Positions 35,901 through 46,818 of a stretch of 64,000 nucleotides of DNA are shown here, one piece after another. The stretch covers positions 1 through 64,000 of the forward strand of contig JAMQCK010000100.1 of the NCBI GenBank assembly GCA_024196135.1, given 5' to 3'. A program made the position numbers and the translations under genes. The notes below the pieces were generated by a model. The model saw only the letters and a list, made by a program, of their open reading frames with translations. It was not told where the DNA came from and did no database searches. Position 1 is the stretch's first letter. Every line of letters starts with the position of its first letter. The stretch is from Pleurotus ostreatus/Saccharomyces cerevisiae fusant. Its lineage: Eukaryota > Opisthokonta.

Positions 35901-38490
35901 TCCAAGGCGCTGGCGCGATAAGAGGGACAGGCACCTGAGGTTTGGGGGAGGGTGTGACGGATGAACCTCTTGGGGCGTGTATGCGGATGTGCGGGATCTG
36001 TGGGACGGGCGGTCCCAGGCTGGATGATCCTGTGGTTGAAGCAGGAGATGATCATCCTGCGGCGTGGGGCAGCGGTCCGCGGAGACCGGCAAAGCCACAA
36101 TGCAGCGAGGGTATACAAGGGTAAATTTTGAAGACTCAGAGGGCGAATTTGAAGAACGCAGATGCATGTTGAACTCTGTAGGCTGTATTGCGTCGAGCGG
36201 GCAATAGAATGTGGGCGTACAATAGGATGCGAGCGCGCAGATGCAATTGAGCGCGAAGGTACAATGACATTGACAATGTCACAAAGACCCGGCCGCGACA
36301 GGTGGACCGGGAGAATGGACAGGATGGAGAGGCTGCGCTGAAGAGGGGTTTACGAGCGTTGGAGAAGGGTTTACGAGCGCTGGAAAAGGGTTTACAAGCG
36401 CCAGGAGGAAGGGTTCAACAGCGCAGGAGGACCAGTATAACGTCTGTAACAATTGATGAGTGTACCGTTGTGTGACGCCTGATGAGCATACCGCTGCAAC
36501 GCGCATCTGACCTGGCGCTCGTCAGAAAGGGTGAGGGCTTGCTCGAGAGGGAGGGTCAGCAGGACAGAAGTCGGAGGTCGAAACTTTGCACTGGACGAGC
36601 GTGATCCTTGTATTTCGGCGTGGCGTGCTGAGTGGTATTCAAGAAATCATGCGTCAATGAATTTACTCACATAATAGATGATGGATTCGCACTCAGACCT
36701 TCGGCTTGAACATGTCATTCAGCGATTGTCGTGAATTACTACATCGGCGCCGCTTCCAGCTTTCGTTATCAATTCCCGTCGCGGGAAATGTCCGAACTGC
36801 TGTTATATCTCTCATCAGCGCCGGTCTGCGAAACACAGCATTTGGACGCAAGACGCAAGAAAGGAGTATTCGTACGCAAGGGAAGGACGTACAACTTGAA
36901 AAAGCCGCACAATTTCTTTCGCCTGGCCCAAAAATCCGCGAGTGGTAGTCATATGAGCGAGGGGCGGTGGCTGGTAACCTCGGCGTTGATTATGGCAGTT
37001 CGGCTTTGAATTTGGCAGTCAAAGGAAGCGGCCCGACATACTCCAGGAAGCCCCTGCCGTCTTGCCTATCGGCCTTTCGCGCGACCAGAGCGGTAAGCTG
37101 TAGATCTGGGGAGGGAGGCGGCGCATCAGCTCTTTGCATATCATCAGCAACTCGCTGGGAAGCATCAGTATTGACGGGCCATATTCAAAGGCTCAATGGT
37201 AAGCGCAATAGACCTACTGATGACTCCCTTCAATCCGCGAATACCACCCTTCAGCGAAGCTGTTACTTCTTCACAATAAGCTTTGTATGCATCCTGTCGG
37301 TCCAGACAGCCGCTCGAATCGTGTTATCGTCAATGTCAGTCAATACGGAGCTCGCATCCTGTTGTCAATACCAGCACGCAGTCCGTGCCCTTGCGTACGG
37401 AGCCTGTGTCCGAGCCACAATATCGTCCACGTCAAGGAGGAGCCCGTGCCCTTCGGTAGCAGGCAAAGTGCGATTTTCCAGGACCCTCAGCTGCAGCGCC
37501 GCGCGGCCGTGCCTGACGCATCCTGTCCGTGTAAGCTGTCGAGCAGGCGAGCAAAGGCGAGAATTCTTCGGCGAGTTGCGTCTGGCTGAATGGGATACGT
37601 CGGGCTGAATGGCGCTTCTTTCCCTGCGGGGCGATCGCGCCGCAGGATGCCCCGCCCGTCGCGAAGATTGAGCGCCCAACGCGCCGGGGTTCGCACCGAG
37701 GCAGCGGGGTTCGCGTCGAGCGCGCTGATTTCCGAGAGCGAGAGTTTGTGCCACGGGGGAAGCATGCGCGCCGGGCACGGCGAAGGTTAATAATAAGAGG
37801 GTCGCAGTCGGAACGTGTCTTTGGAGGTAATTGCGGGGGAGGGCGAGCATGACCAGGGTAAGGCGGTACAGCCAGAGGTAGGGATACGAGAGAAGTCTTC
37901 TCGCGCGCTGGAAAAGCAAGGACGCGGGATGGGCTTGGGATGAATTGAGTCCTTGGTATGCGAAGGGCGTCGAGGGACGATAATCAGCGGGTGGTGATGC
38001 TTCAGTGTCTGCATTCCCGATCCCGATAGTGGCGCTGGACAATGCCGAGACAGAAGACGAGACGGGAAGAGCGATGAGGTACGTCGAGTTGGCGCATGAA
38101 AGTCCGACAGTGCCACAGGACGAGGTCATGATGCGTCGGCAGGAAGCTTCAAGGGAGAAGCAGTAGGTGCGAAGTCCATCGATAGTTACAGGTAAGCCTC
38201 TTTCATTCCGCCCTTCGCGCCACCCTCCAGTGTCTCCGTATGTTCGAGCGGCGATGTTCTGCTGGTTATAGGGCGACGTCAGCCATCGTCGTGGTCGTCG
38301 GGGACAAGTTCTGTTTTCATCTCGGCGTCGGCACCGAGCACGCGGGCGCCATGTGCGCGACCCAGGCCTTTGTCTCCGCGACGCGACGTCATCATCGACC
38401 ATTGTTAGGGGCGATGCCGCCAAACAGCAGCGGCGCAGTCGTCTATCGCATCTTGTCCTCAACCACCACAATCGCGAGGATATCTACGCG
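32952..38490. other. 5.5-kb stretch without a supportable gene
   Basis: Starts with a C/T-rich 3' UTR-like region of the Con7-type gene to about 33.5 kb. ORFs of 200-370 codons occur on both strands in the GC-rich part (33.7-38.4 kb) but overlap each other in antisense and lack recognisable domains. Contains the 22-bp tandem repeat at 36.34 kb. The end is the promoter region of the Saf1-like gene. Confidence 0.5.
36341..36427. repeat. Four imperfect 21-22 bp tandem repeats
   Basis: Units begin at 36341, 36363, 36384 and 36406. The common core is AGGGTTTACGAGCGCTGG, with the last copy most diverged. Lies in the non-coding interval between the Con7-type and Saf1-like genes. Confidence 0.8.
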
Positions 38491-40851
38491 ATGACGGGCA
38501 TTACTGACCTACCGATTGAGATCTTCACTGACTATGTCCTATCGTTCCTCCCTGTGAGCGATATCTTGCACTTGGCTCAAACCTGCAGAGTCAGTACGCG
38601 ATCTACACCAAGCTATCGCGATTTGACGAGGATTCGTATAGTTCTTCGCGCTTATATGCGCGGATGACACGTTCTGGAAGATCCGTGTAAAGAAGGACTT
38701 CAACTTTACGGGAGCAGGGACGGCGCGTACAAGTGGATGGAAGTTCATTTACAGAGGGTTATACAACCCGAGAGGTGCGCAAGACGCGTCGAATGTATGC
38801 GTACATACTGACGTTGCTATTCACCTTCCAGTATACGTGTGGGGGTACGTTTGTATTGAATGCCGCCTCGATAGGACCTTCGTCTGACAGATGTATTTTT
38901 CCAGGGAGAAGTCCTGTGGCAGGCTGGGATTACCGAAGTTCCCAAAGGTCGTCGTCGGCCATGTGCCTTTCCCTACCCCGCTGCGTATTCCTGGAGCGCG
39001 CATCGTTCACCTTGAGGCGGGCGGAATGTGAGATACAGCGCTCTGTTACGAAACCACCGCCCGTCCGACTGAACTTCGTCTGACAGGTCATTCCACGCCA
39101 TCGACTCTGAGGGTACGCTATACGTTTGGGGTAAGTCGCCGCCGCTCTCCCACCTCCTATTCAATCGAGCGGCAATTTATATTACATTCAGGTGCCCTAG
39201 ATGGCAGTACGGGCACCCTGCGCAGCGACGGTTTCTCTGAGCCAGGAAAGAGGGCTGAGACGCCTCTGCGCCTTCGTCTTCCTGCCGCGACGCGGACGAT
39301 AAGGTTGGTACCCTGCACCGGCGCTCCCATAGATATCGCTGACTCTGAATAGCTGCGGGCGCCTTCACTCCTCAACCTTGGATGCAAATGGCCACATTTG
39401 GACCTTCCTGAGCTGGGGCCGACCTTTTCGCCTGACGTCTCCATTGCTCGATCCCGCGCATACAGTCGCCGTCCAAGTGGAGTGCGGCTGGCATTTCTCC
39501 TCAAGTCTTACCAAGACGGGCGACGTGTTCGTGTGGTTCACGAACGACGGCGACATGAAGACCCGTATCACAGACAAGATGCGCGAGATGGATAGCGCCG
39601 GCGACAAGAAGGCGCATCCGACTGAGGACGGTTACATCCCTTGCGTAACCTGGGACCTCGAGCTCGATCCCATCCGGCTGCCGCCCCTCCCGGCGCTGCC
39701 GGATCTCCCTGATACGGGCGACGCTGACAACCTGGATGAGGCGACGAGGCTGATCCAGATTGCGGGGATGGACTGCCACCTTGTTGGGGTGACGAACAAG
39801 GGCCACGTTCTCAAGTTTGGTTCGTTGAGTGGGGAGGCGCACGTCGCGCAGGGGCGGTGGGAATACGTACGCGCGAGACTTACCCGCTTGACCGCTGTCT
39901 GCTAACGGCCTGATCCATCAGCTACCCAAGTTCAGCGAACTTTCTCATATTCGCGAGCATCCCACTTTTTCGGGGCCTAGTGCCACTGTGAAGGCACCCG
40001 ACACGCTGAAGATTACGCATGTTCGTATCCTCCTCTGCCTCGCTACCTCTGACCCCGCTCAAGCTGACAAATAAATTCCTACAGGTCTCCGCCCACTTCC
40101 TCAACTTCATCGCCTACTCCACCGGCGGCTCCTCCATCGTCCTCATCGGCGACACCGACACGACCGCCGACTTCGACCCCCAAATCACCCCCGAGCTCCA
40201 GCACCGCGCCGTCATCTCCGTCGTCCTCGGCGACTACCACAAGGGCGCGCTCACCGCGGACGGCAAGCTCCTCACGTGGGGCGCGTACTCGAAGGGCGCA
40301 CTGGGTCTGGGCGACCCCGGCAAGCTGCCCGCGGGCGCGCCGGGCGGGTTTGCGGACGAGCGGACGCGAGGGGTGGCGGTGGATCGGGGAAGGGGGGAGC
40401 CGCCGGCGGTGGAGGTGCCGACGGAGGTGAGGTTTGATTGGGGGTTGAAGAAGAGGAGGGAGAGGTTTTGTTTCCAGGCGACGGCGGCGGGGTGGCATAC
40501 GGGGGCGCTGGTCATTGATTTGATGGTGAGTTGGTCTTTCTTTGTTGTGACACTAAATTCCTGCTGCGAGATGTGTATTTTCTCTTGTACTGCAAACTTC
40601 GTTGTCTATCGCCGGGTCTTTATTTTTTGTGAAGATGGGCGCTAACAACACCGCAGGAAGAAGAAGAGGAAGACGAGCTCGAGTACGAAGACCCCGCGCA
40701 AAATCGCATCCTCCACCACCCGCAGCACCACTGGAACGCGGACGGGGGAGACCTGCCGCACCTCGGTCCTTTGCGCGGCCTGGGAGGCTTTCGCATCGGG
40801 TACGCGGGTAGAGGGCGGGGACTTGGTCGTGGCCGCGGCGGAGGGGCTTGA
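38491..40851 (+). CDS. F-box protein with RCC1-like repeats (Saf1 type)
   Basis: Ten exons: 38491..38589, 38642..38774, 38832..38844, 38905..39027, 39087..39130, 39192..39303, 39353..39866, 39922..40020, 40085..40525 and 40657..40851 (590 residues). The N-terminus LPIEIFTDYVLSFLPVSDIL is an F-box. TARTSGWKFIYRGL, VYVWG, HAIDSEGTLYVWG, CGRLHSSTLDANGHIW and GDYHKGALTADGKLLTWGAY are RCC1/propeller-like blades. This matches yeast Saf1, an SCF adaptor that targets vacuolar and proteasomal zymogens for ubiquitination. A 13-nt exon encodes the VYVW of one blade. The last exon encodes an acidic stretch and a Gly/Arg-rich tail (GRGRGLGRGRGGG) that is unusual for the family and could bind RNA (inference). 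Confidence 0.86.
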
Positions 40852-40866
40852 ATGGGAAGGGCTTGT

Positions 40867-40933
40867 ACGCCGTGATTGCGAGTCCCTCGAACGCCGTGAT
40901 TGCGATGTCCTCGAACGCCGTAACTGGGATGGG
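40867..40933. repeat. 24-bp tandem repeat, about 2.8 copies
   Basis: Two nearly identical units (ACGCCGTGATTGCGATGTCC and four more bases) start at 40867 and 40891, followed by a diverged partial third. It begins 16 bp after the Saf1-like stop, so it lies in that gene's 3' UTR. Confidence 0.75.
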
Positions 40934-41120
40934 ATTGCTCCATCCGCAAAGAGTGTACCAGTTGGAACGCTGTCGCGGCGGAGTCGGACCATCAATGTGT
41001 GAAAGAGAAGACAAAGGAGGTGTATGGGATTTATAGGTAGGATTTATTGCTACGAGAATCCAAGTGTACAATATTACGACGAGAATTTGGTTCATCAGCC
41101 GCCCGAAAATGCCCCTATCG

Positions 41121-43549
41121 TCACTGTTTCTTCTCCCTGAGGCGCTTGCTTGAGCGCGTCGGTTGCGCGGGTACATCCGCCTTGCGCTTACCCCTCCTCT
41201 TGGGTTGAGGAGCCGCAGGCTGAGGTTCCGCGGCGGGCTGAGTCTGCTCGGCGGCTGGCTGAGGTTCGGCAGCGGGCTGGGGCACGCCGGTGGGTTGAGG
41301 TTCGGCGACGATCGCATTGTTTCCCGTAGACTTGCTGGATTGGCCGGCTCTGAAAAAAAATCATTATCCAATGATTTACGGTCGGAAAGTAAGTCGAACG
41401 CACCTGTCAGCTGTAGCTTCGCTTGTTGAAGCAGCAGCAGCGGAACTAGGCGCAGTCGGTGCTTGAGATGCATTGTTTGTAGACGCGGTTGGTCCCGCAG
41501 CAGCAGCAGCAGCAGCTTGATCGGCGACGGTAGTAGCAGCGGCCTCGTTAGCAGGAGCAGACTTGGCGGCCTTACTAACGACCGCAGGAACAACTGCATT
41601 CGCGACAGTCGACGCATCCGCGGAGGCCTTCGTGCCGGCGCGAGTCGTGCGAGTTTTGTTCGAGAGATCATCGGTTTTGGCTTCAGAGGAAGCAGCACCG
41701 GTTTTGGCTGGAGCGGGAGCGGGAGCCTGGTGCTTGGCAACAGCGGCAGCCTTGTCAGTAGTGGGAGCGGGAGTCTCTTCTGCAGCCTGAATGGGCGTGG
41801 GTGCTTTACTGCCGCTCGTATCATGCGATTGCTGCTGTTCTTGCTGCATGTCCTGCAGCCTTGTAAAAGATCAGCTTCGCTCTGCACAAGTATCGAATGG
41901 GGCAGGAAATGAGCTCACGCATTCGCTTCAGAGGGCCCCGCTATGTCACTGGGCTGCGATGACTTCCCAGGGTCGGTCGCATCCGCATTGACAACTGGTT
42001 GAGCGCCGAGGCTTGCAGCTGCCAATTTCACTTGCTCCGTTCTGGCAGCGTACGACTTGACAAGAGCGATGAGAACTGGCATCCCGTAGGAGTAGTTCAG
42101 CTGCGCCTCATTCCCGTAAGCCACTGTCGAAGGAATCATCAGGGTCAAATTTTCCACGACAGGCTGATGCGACTGAACGCACTGTACGAGGATTTGACGG
42201 TATTGAAAGCGGTCGGGATATGCGTCAGCCAATGCACCTCATACGTGGGCACCTCTTCACCGTCCGTGTTCTTCACGGGTTTCTTGCCGGCGGGGCGTAG
42301 GATGAGGGCTTCCTCGTCAGCGAAGAACTTATAGCTATCCCCTTCCTCCTTGTCGTACTCCCTGTCGTCATACGACTCGAGGAACGTGTTGCGCATGACG
42401 AACAGCCGCTTTTTGCCCCATTCATCGCCGGCGGAGCATCTGTAGTGCGCATAGAGTCTGTTGGCCATACCCAGCTCGTCGCAGACAACCTTGAGCATTG
42501 CGTCACAGCCCTTGAGGTTGTTTGCCAGTGCGCCCAGGGGTGTCTTGTTCTTCAGAGGGTATGCGAAGCGGAGGCCAAATCCGATGAAACCGCCAGAGGG
42601 GAGGAAGTCCGGGCGGCCGAGGAAGTCGAGGAGCATCGATCTAAGCTCCTGACCGACTTTGGAGATGTTGAGGTTAGCGGGAAGATTGGGCTGGCGGAGG
42701 AGCTTGAGCGAGGCGGCGGTAGACTTGGCATTGAAGTACAGATTATACGTCAGGGTGACCCGGTGGCCAGAGGTCACTTTGGTGACCTCGTGTTCAACGT
42801 CGGAGTAGAAGACGACGAAGCCGAGTTTGGGGTCGCCGTCTTTGAGGACTTCTGTCGCAGAGTCGAAGGTCCATTCCTTATCTTTCTCGCGCAGAATAAG
42901 AGCGCCGCCCTCGTGAGGGGTCGGAAAGACGACAACGAGAGATCCAATCATGGTATCGCTACGCGGGGTATCCTTGTGTGCTTTGAAGAACGAGTCTTTG
43001 CCTAACCGAGCGTCAGCAAGCCGTCGACACGCCAAAGCACACCACGCACCGTAGACATTGAGCTTGTATAGCTCGCAGATGAACCTCGACTTGACGTCAG
43101 AACCGCGACCCAGGAAGTCGGCTGTGATCAGCTCGAGGAGTCCCGAGTCCTCCGGGTCGAACTTAGTGGCAAAGTCGCTCGAGTCCATCTTCCTAGCTAG
43201 GCGATAGCTTTCATCGTATACGTCGGCATTGTTCAGTCCAAAGGACGCTGGTTGACATGCATCGGACAGCGCCTGCAGATCAGCCTCCGAGGCGTTAGCT
43301 AGGTTGATGCAGCTACCAGTGATGGAGTGGTCAGCCGAGAAAAGAGGAAGTCAGGCAGTGGAGAGCGTACCGGGGATTGTGTTCTCCGCCATAGTAGAGC
43401 CGGTATCCAGACTTGTCGATCGGGTAGACTCCGCTCAGGAAAGGCGGCCTGGACCAGAAGATGGTTTCGAAGGCAGCTACCCTGTCCTTGACGGGGGCCT
43501 TGTCCTGGACGGGCGGAAGGTTAGCAGGAGCGTCGGCAAGAGTAGTCAT
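41121..43549 (-). CDS. Fe(II)/2OG dioxygenase, tandem copy A
   Basis: Minus-strand exons 43549..43371, 43312..43050, 43001..42183, 42123..41919, 41859..41404 and 41349..41121 give 716 residues. The prolyl-4-hydroxylase-like core has the metal triad His156-Lys-Asp158 (FFKAHKDTPRS) and His218 (DVEHEV), with the 2OG-binding Arg228 (GHRVTLTY) exactly ten residues on. A second conserved block (FLPSGGFIGFGLRF, LKGCDAMLKVVCDELG) follows. The last third is Ala/Pro/Thr-rich and ends in a strongly basic segment (KRRGKRKADVPAQPTRSSKR), suggesting nuclear location. A poly-Ala/Gln-rich stretch and Glu-Pro-Gln-Pro repeats lie between. The substrate is unknown. The 48-nt intron 43002..43049 has no stop in frame. 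Start chosen as the ATG conserved in A, B and C. The ATG at 43567 is possible. Confidence 0.85.
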
Positions 43550-43642
43550 GATGGTGGTTGGTGTCAAGAACGGAATGGGTGTCGATCAAGCCTTTATGCG
43601 CACGCGATGGAAGCCATCAAGACATGACCTCCACGCGCTTAT

Positions 43643-43648
43643 CACGTG
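43643..43648. promoter_or_regulatory. CACGTG box upstream of dioxygenase copy A
   Basis: Palindromic E-box/PHO-type CACGTG 94 bp upstream of the ATG, inside a block (CTCCACGCG, then TCACGTGAA) shared with copy C. Confidence 0.5.
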
Positions 43649-43809
43649 AAAATAGTTCAAGAAGTCGGCACCATCCAATGATTCCAATCGCGGCCTGTGT
43701 TAGGCGCCGCTTCCATTACAGTACAACGTAGATAAGAGCGTTCTTTGCAAGCCAGTAGTAGAGGTCAGCACTACATGCTAATTGGGGGTATAGACCAATA
43801 TGCTACTTT

Positions 43810-43875
43810 TCCTTGCTTCTTCGCTGGACCCTGCGACCGCACGCGCGTGCTCGTACGGGTAGGTGGGCGCATAGG
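43810..43875 (-). pseudogene. Stranded terminal-exon fragment of a copy-D-like gene
   Basis: On the minus strand this reads PTRTSTRVRSQGPAKKQ, nearly identical to the last residues of copy D (PTRTSTRLRSQGPAKKQ). The stop position is changed to GGA. Similarity continues into 3' flanking DNA (AGTAGCATATTGGTCTAT against AGTGGCATGTTGGTCTAT). It lies 261 bp upstream of the copy A ATG, and the copy D stop lies 257 bp upstream of the copy C ATG. Confidence 0.72.
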
Positions 43876-44031
43876 CATCCGTTCCTTAGGCTAGGCCTAT
43901 CATTTGTATGGCCGTCGCATCAAAGAGGAGATAACAAGAAGATGTACAAGGAAGTTTGTATGAATGGGATTTACTACGAAGAACAACAAGTCGCAAGCCG
44001 AGTTTACTTAGCCATCCGGCACTGCGGGCCT

Positions 44032-46371
44032 TCATTGCTTCTTTTCTTTGAGGCGCTTGCTCGAGCGGGTAGGTTGCGCGGGCACGTCCGCTCTGCGTTT
44101 GCCCCTCCTCTTGAGCTGGGAAGGGGCGGCGGGCTGAGGTTCGGCAGTGGGCTGAGGCTCGACAGCGTTGGGCCGAGGCTCAGGAACGTCGGGCTGGGAA
44201 GCAGCGGCGGGTTGAGTTCTGGCAACATTATTTCCTGCAGAGTTGCTTGACTCATCACGCCTAGAATAACGGTTATTGTAAGCCAGTGCAATGGAAAAGC
44301 AGGAAAGCTAGTCGAGTGCACCTCTTGGTCACCGCCTTAGCTGGCGTAGAAGCGGCAGCCTTGATAGGCCCAGCCATCGCTTTTGATGGTGTAGCTGGCA
44401 CCGCAGCAGTAGCAGCTTCGTTCGCAACAGCAGTAGCAGCTTTATTGGTGACAGTCGCCACGTCCGCGGACGCTTTCGCGCCGGCGCGAGTCTTGCGAGT
44501 TTTACTCAAGGTATCGTTGATCTTGGATTCGGAAGGAGCAGCACCGGCCTTAAAAGCGAGCGTAGGAGCCTTTTCAGTAGCTAGAGCCGAAGCCTTGTCC
44601 CGAGAGAGAGCAGGTGCCGTGTCAGTAGCGCGCGCAGCAGCTGTGGCAGGAGCGACAGCAGGAGTGTGACTCCCACCGCTCGCATCCCCCGATCGTTGCT
44701 GTTCTGGCTGCTTTCCTTTGGAACTTGGGATGAAATCAGTGCCGTTCAATCGAATTTCGATTAGGATGGACCTACGCCTTTGGAGCAGAGGGCTTTGCGT
44801 CATCGCCCGGCTGCGAGGACTTCGAAGGATCAGACGCGCCGCTAGAAACCTTCTGGAGCCCGGGGGTCGTGTTTATGTTGCCCGCTTCCTTCGTCCTTTC
44901 GGCGTAAGGCTTAACGCGCGCAAGAAGGACGGGCATCCCGTAGGTGTAGGTCATCTGCGCCTCGTTTCCATATACCACTGTGAAGATATACGTCAGAATC
45001 GAGTAACATATAGCGGACTGGTATATCTCCACGTACTGAAATTGGACTTGACGGTGTTGAAGGTGTCGGGCATCTTCGTGACCCAGTGCACCTCGTGCGT
45101 CCGCAATTGCCTTCGGTAATAATCCTGAACCGGATCCGCGCCGGCAGGACGAAGCAGTAAGCTGTTCTTATCAGCGATGATGTTATATAGGTCTCCCCTT
45201 TGCGTGTCATACTGCTTGTCTGCGCGGGCCTGGTAAAACGTGTCGCGTACGACGAACACTCTCTTCCTCTCATACGCTTCGCCAGCGGAGGATTTGTACA
45301 CCGCGTGAAGATTGTTGACCAGCCCGAGCTCGTCGCAGATCATCTTGAGCATCGCGTCGCAGCCTTTGAGGCTGCCTATGACGGTCGTGACGGGCGTTTT
45401 GACGTCGAGGGGATACATGAAGCGCAAGCCGAAGCCGATGTACCCGCCCGAGGGAAGGAAGCCCGGACGCGCGAGGAAGTCGGCAAGCATCGACTTGAGC
45501 TCCTGTCCAACGTGATATACGCGAGATGTGAGGTGCGGTTGGCGTATGAGGCTTCCTGCGGCGGCAGTGGACTTGGCGTTGATGTAGAGGTTGTAGGTCA
45601 GGGTCACTCGGTGGCCTGAGGTCACTTTGGTGACCTCGTGCTCGACGTCGGAGTAGAAGACAACGTAGCCCAGCTGGGGTGTGCTTTCCTTGAGTAATCT
45701 GGTCGCTGAGTCGAACGTCCATTCGCGGCCTTTCTCGCGAAGGATAAGCGAGCCACCCTCGTGGGGTGTCGGGAAGACGATGACGAGAGACCCAATCATG
45801 GTATCGCTGCGCGGCGTATCCTTGTGCGCCTTGAAGAACGAGTCTTTTCCTGAGCAGATGTCAGGACAGCGTCGACCTGTCGAGGCCCATCACGCACCAT
45901 AGACATTTAGCTTGTACAACTCGCAGATGACCCTCGACTTCACGTCAGAACCGCAATCCAAGAAGTCGTCCGCAATGAGGTCGAGGAGTCCGCAGTCTTC
46001 AGGGTCAAACTTGGTGGCAAAGTCGCGGGTGTCCATCTTCCGTGCCAAGCGATAGCTTTCGTCGTATACATCTGTGTTGTTGAGCCCAAAGGTTGCAGGC
46101 TGGCAGGCGTCGGACAGCGCCTGCAGATCAGCCTCCGACGCGTTAGCCAGGTCAATGCACCTGGACATAGTCAGCTCCACAAGCATACCACACCAAGTAA
46201 AGCATACCGAGGGTTCTGAGTTCCGCCGTAGTAGAGCAGATAGCCAGATTTGTCAATGGGATACACCCCGCTTAGGTATACGGGGCTGGACCAGAAGATA
46301 GTCTCAAACTCGGCTACCCTGTCATTGACAGGGAGAGGCTCGTCGGCGTTAGACTTTGAGATGGCAGCCAT
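44032..46371 (-). CDS. Fe(II)/2OG dioxygenase, tandem copy B
   Basis: Minus-strand exons 46371..46208, 46160..45898, 45849..45037, 44977..44776, 44723..44322 and 44260..44032 give 690 residues. Same architecture as copy A, with an intact triad His151-Lys-Asp153 and His213, and Arg223. Exons 3 and 4 have the lengths of copy D (813 and 202 nt), but exon 6 has the length and sequence type of copy A (229 nt, ending RRGKRRADVPAQPTRSSKR and a short lysine-rich end), so the gene appears mosaic. The intron after exon 2 is 48 nt and does carry a stop in frame, supporting removal of the equivalent open introns in A and C. The donor of the last intron is GTGCAC, slightly off consensus. Confidence 0.84.
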
Positions 46372-46818
46372 GATGGTGGTCGGGGTCAAGTGTGAATTGC
46401 GTGACGATGTTGTTGTTTTCGCAAACGACATGTGGCGACCACGAGCCAGTCACGTGGATGTTGGTTCTCGCAACTAGGCGAAAGATTCCTTCAAGCCTTT
46501 CCCCGACCTTATCGCGCGGTCATATACAGGAGAGAAAGGGCCATGTGTGCATGTTATATATGACTTGGTATGTTTATGGCAACACTGATGGCTTTATACC
46601 GTATTTTCCCTGCTTTATTTGCCACCTTATACTAAGTTACTGCTTTCGTTTCGCCCTCGTCGACTTGGCCTGAGGTCACCGTTGAGTCACCATTCCAGAA
46701 GTAAGCGTAAAAGTGCATCGAAGCGACAGCACCATAGTCGATGAGCACATGAGGTAAGCTTTACAATGACATACAAAGTGTACACTACCGCACCGCAACA
46801 AAGGTGTATATGAGCCCG
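46372..46818. other. Intergenic between dioxygenase copies B and C
   Basis: Holds the CACGTG box of copy B (46451..46456), a possible second stranded tail fragment near 46.64 kb and the 3' UTR of copy C. No gene. Confidence 0.55.
46451..46456. promoter_or_regulatory. CACGTG box upstream of dioxygenase copy B
   Basis: CACGTG 80 bp upstream of the ATG at 46371, a position comparable to the boxes of copies A and C, though the surrounding block is more diverged. Confidence 0.45.

Larger units (their letters stand above)
43550..44031. other. Intergenic between dioxygenase copies A and B
   Basis: Contains the CACGTG box of copy A and a stranded terminal-exon fragment near 43.8 kb. Otherwise the 3' UTR of copy B. 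Confidence 0.6.

Noticed and set aside
37365..38471. Minus-strand ORF of 368 codons containing a signal-peptide-like hydrophobic stretch
   Set aside because: No domain recognised. Composition is Arg/Ser-rich as expected for a chance frame in GC-rich DNA. Another frame in the same place (37487..37765) looks equally protein-like.
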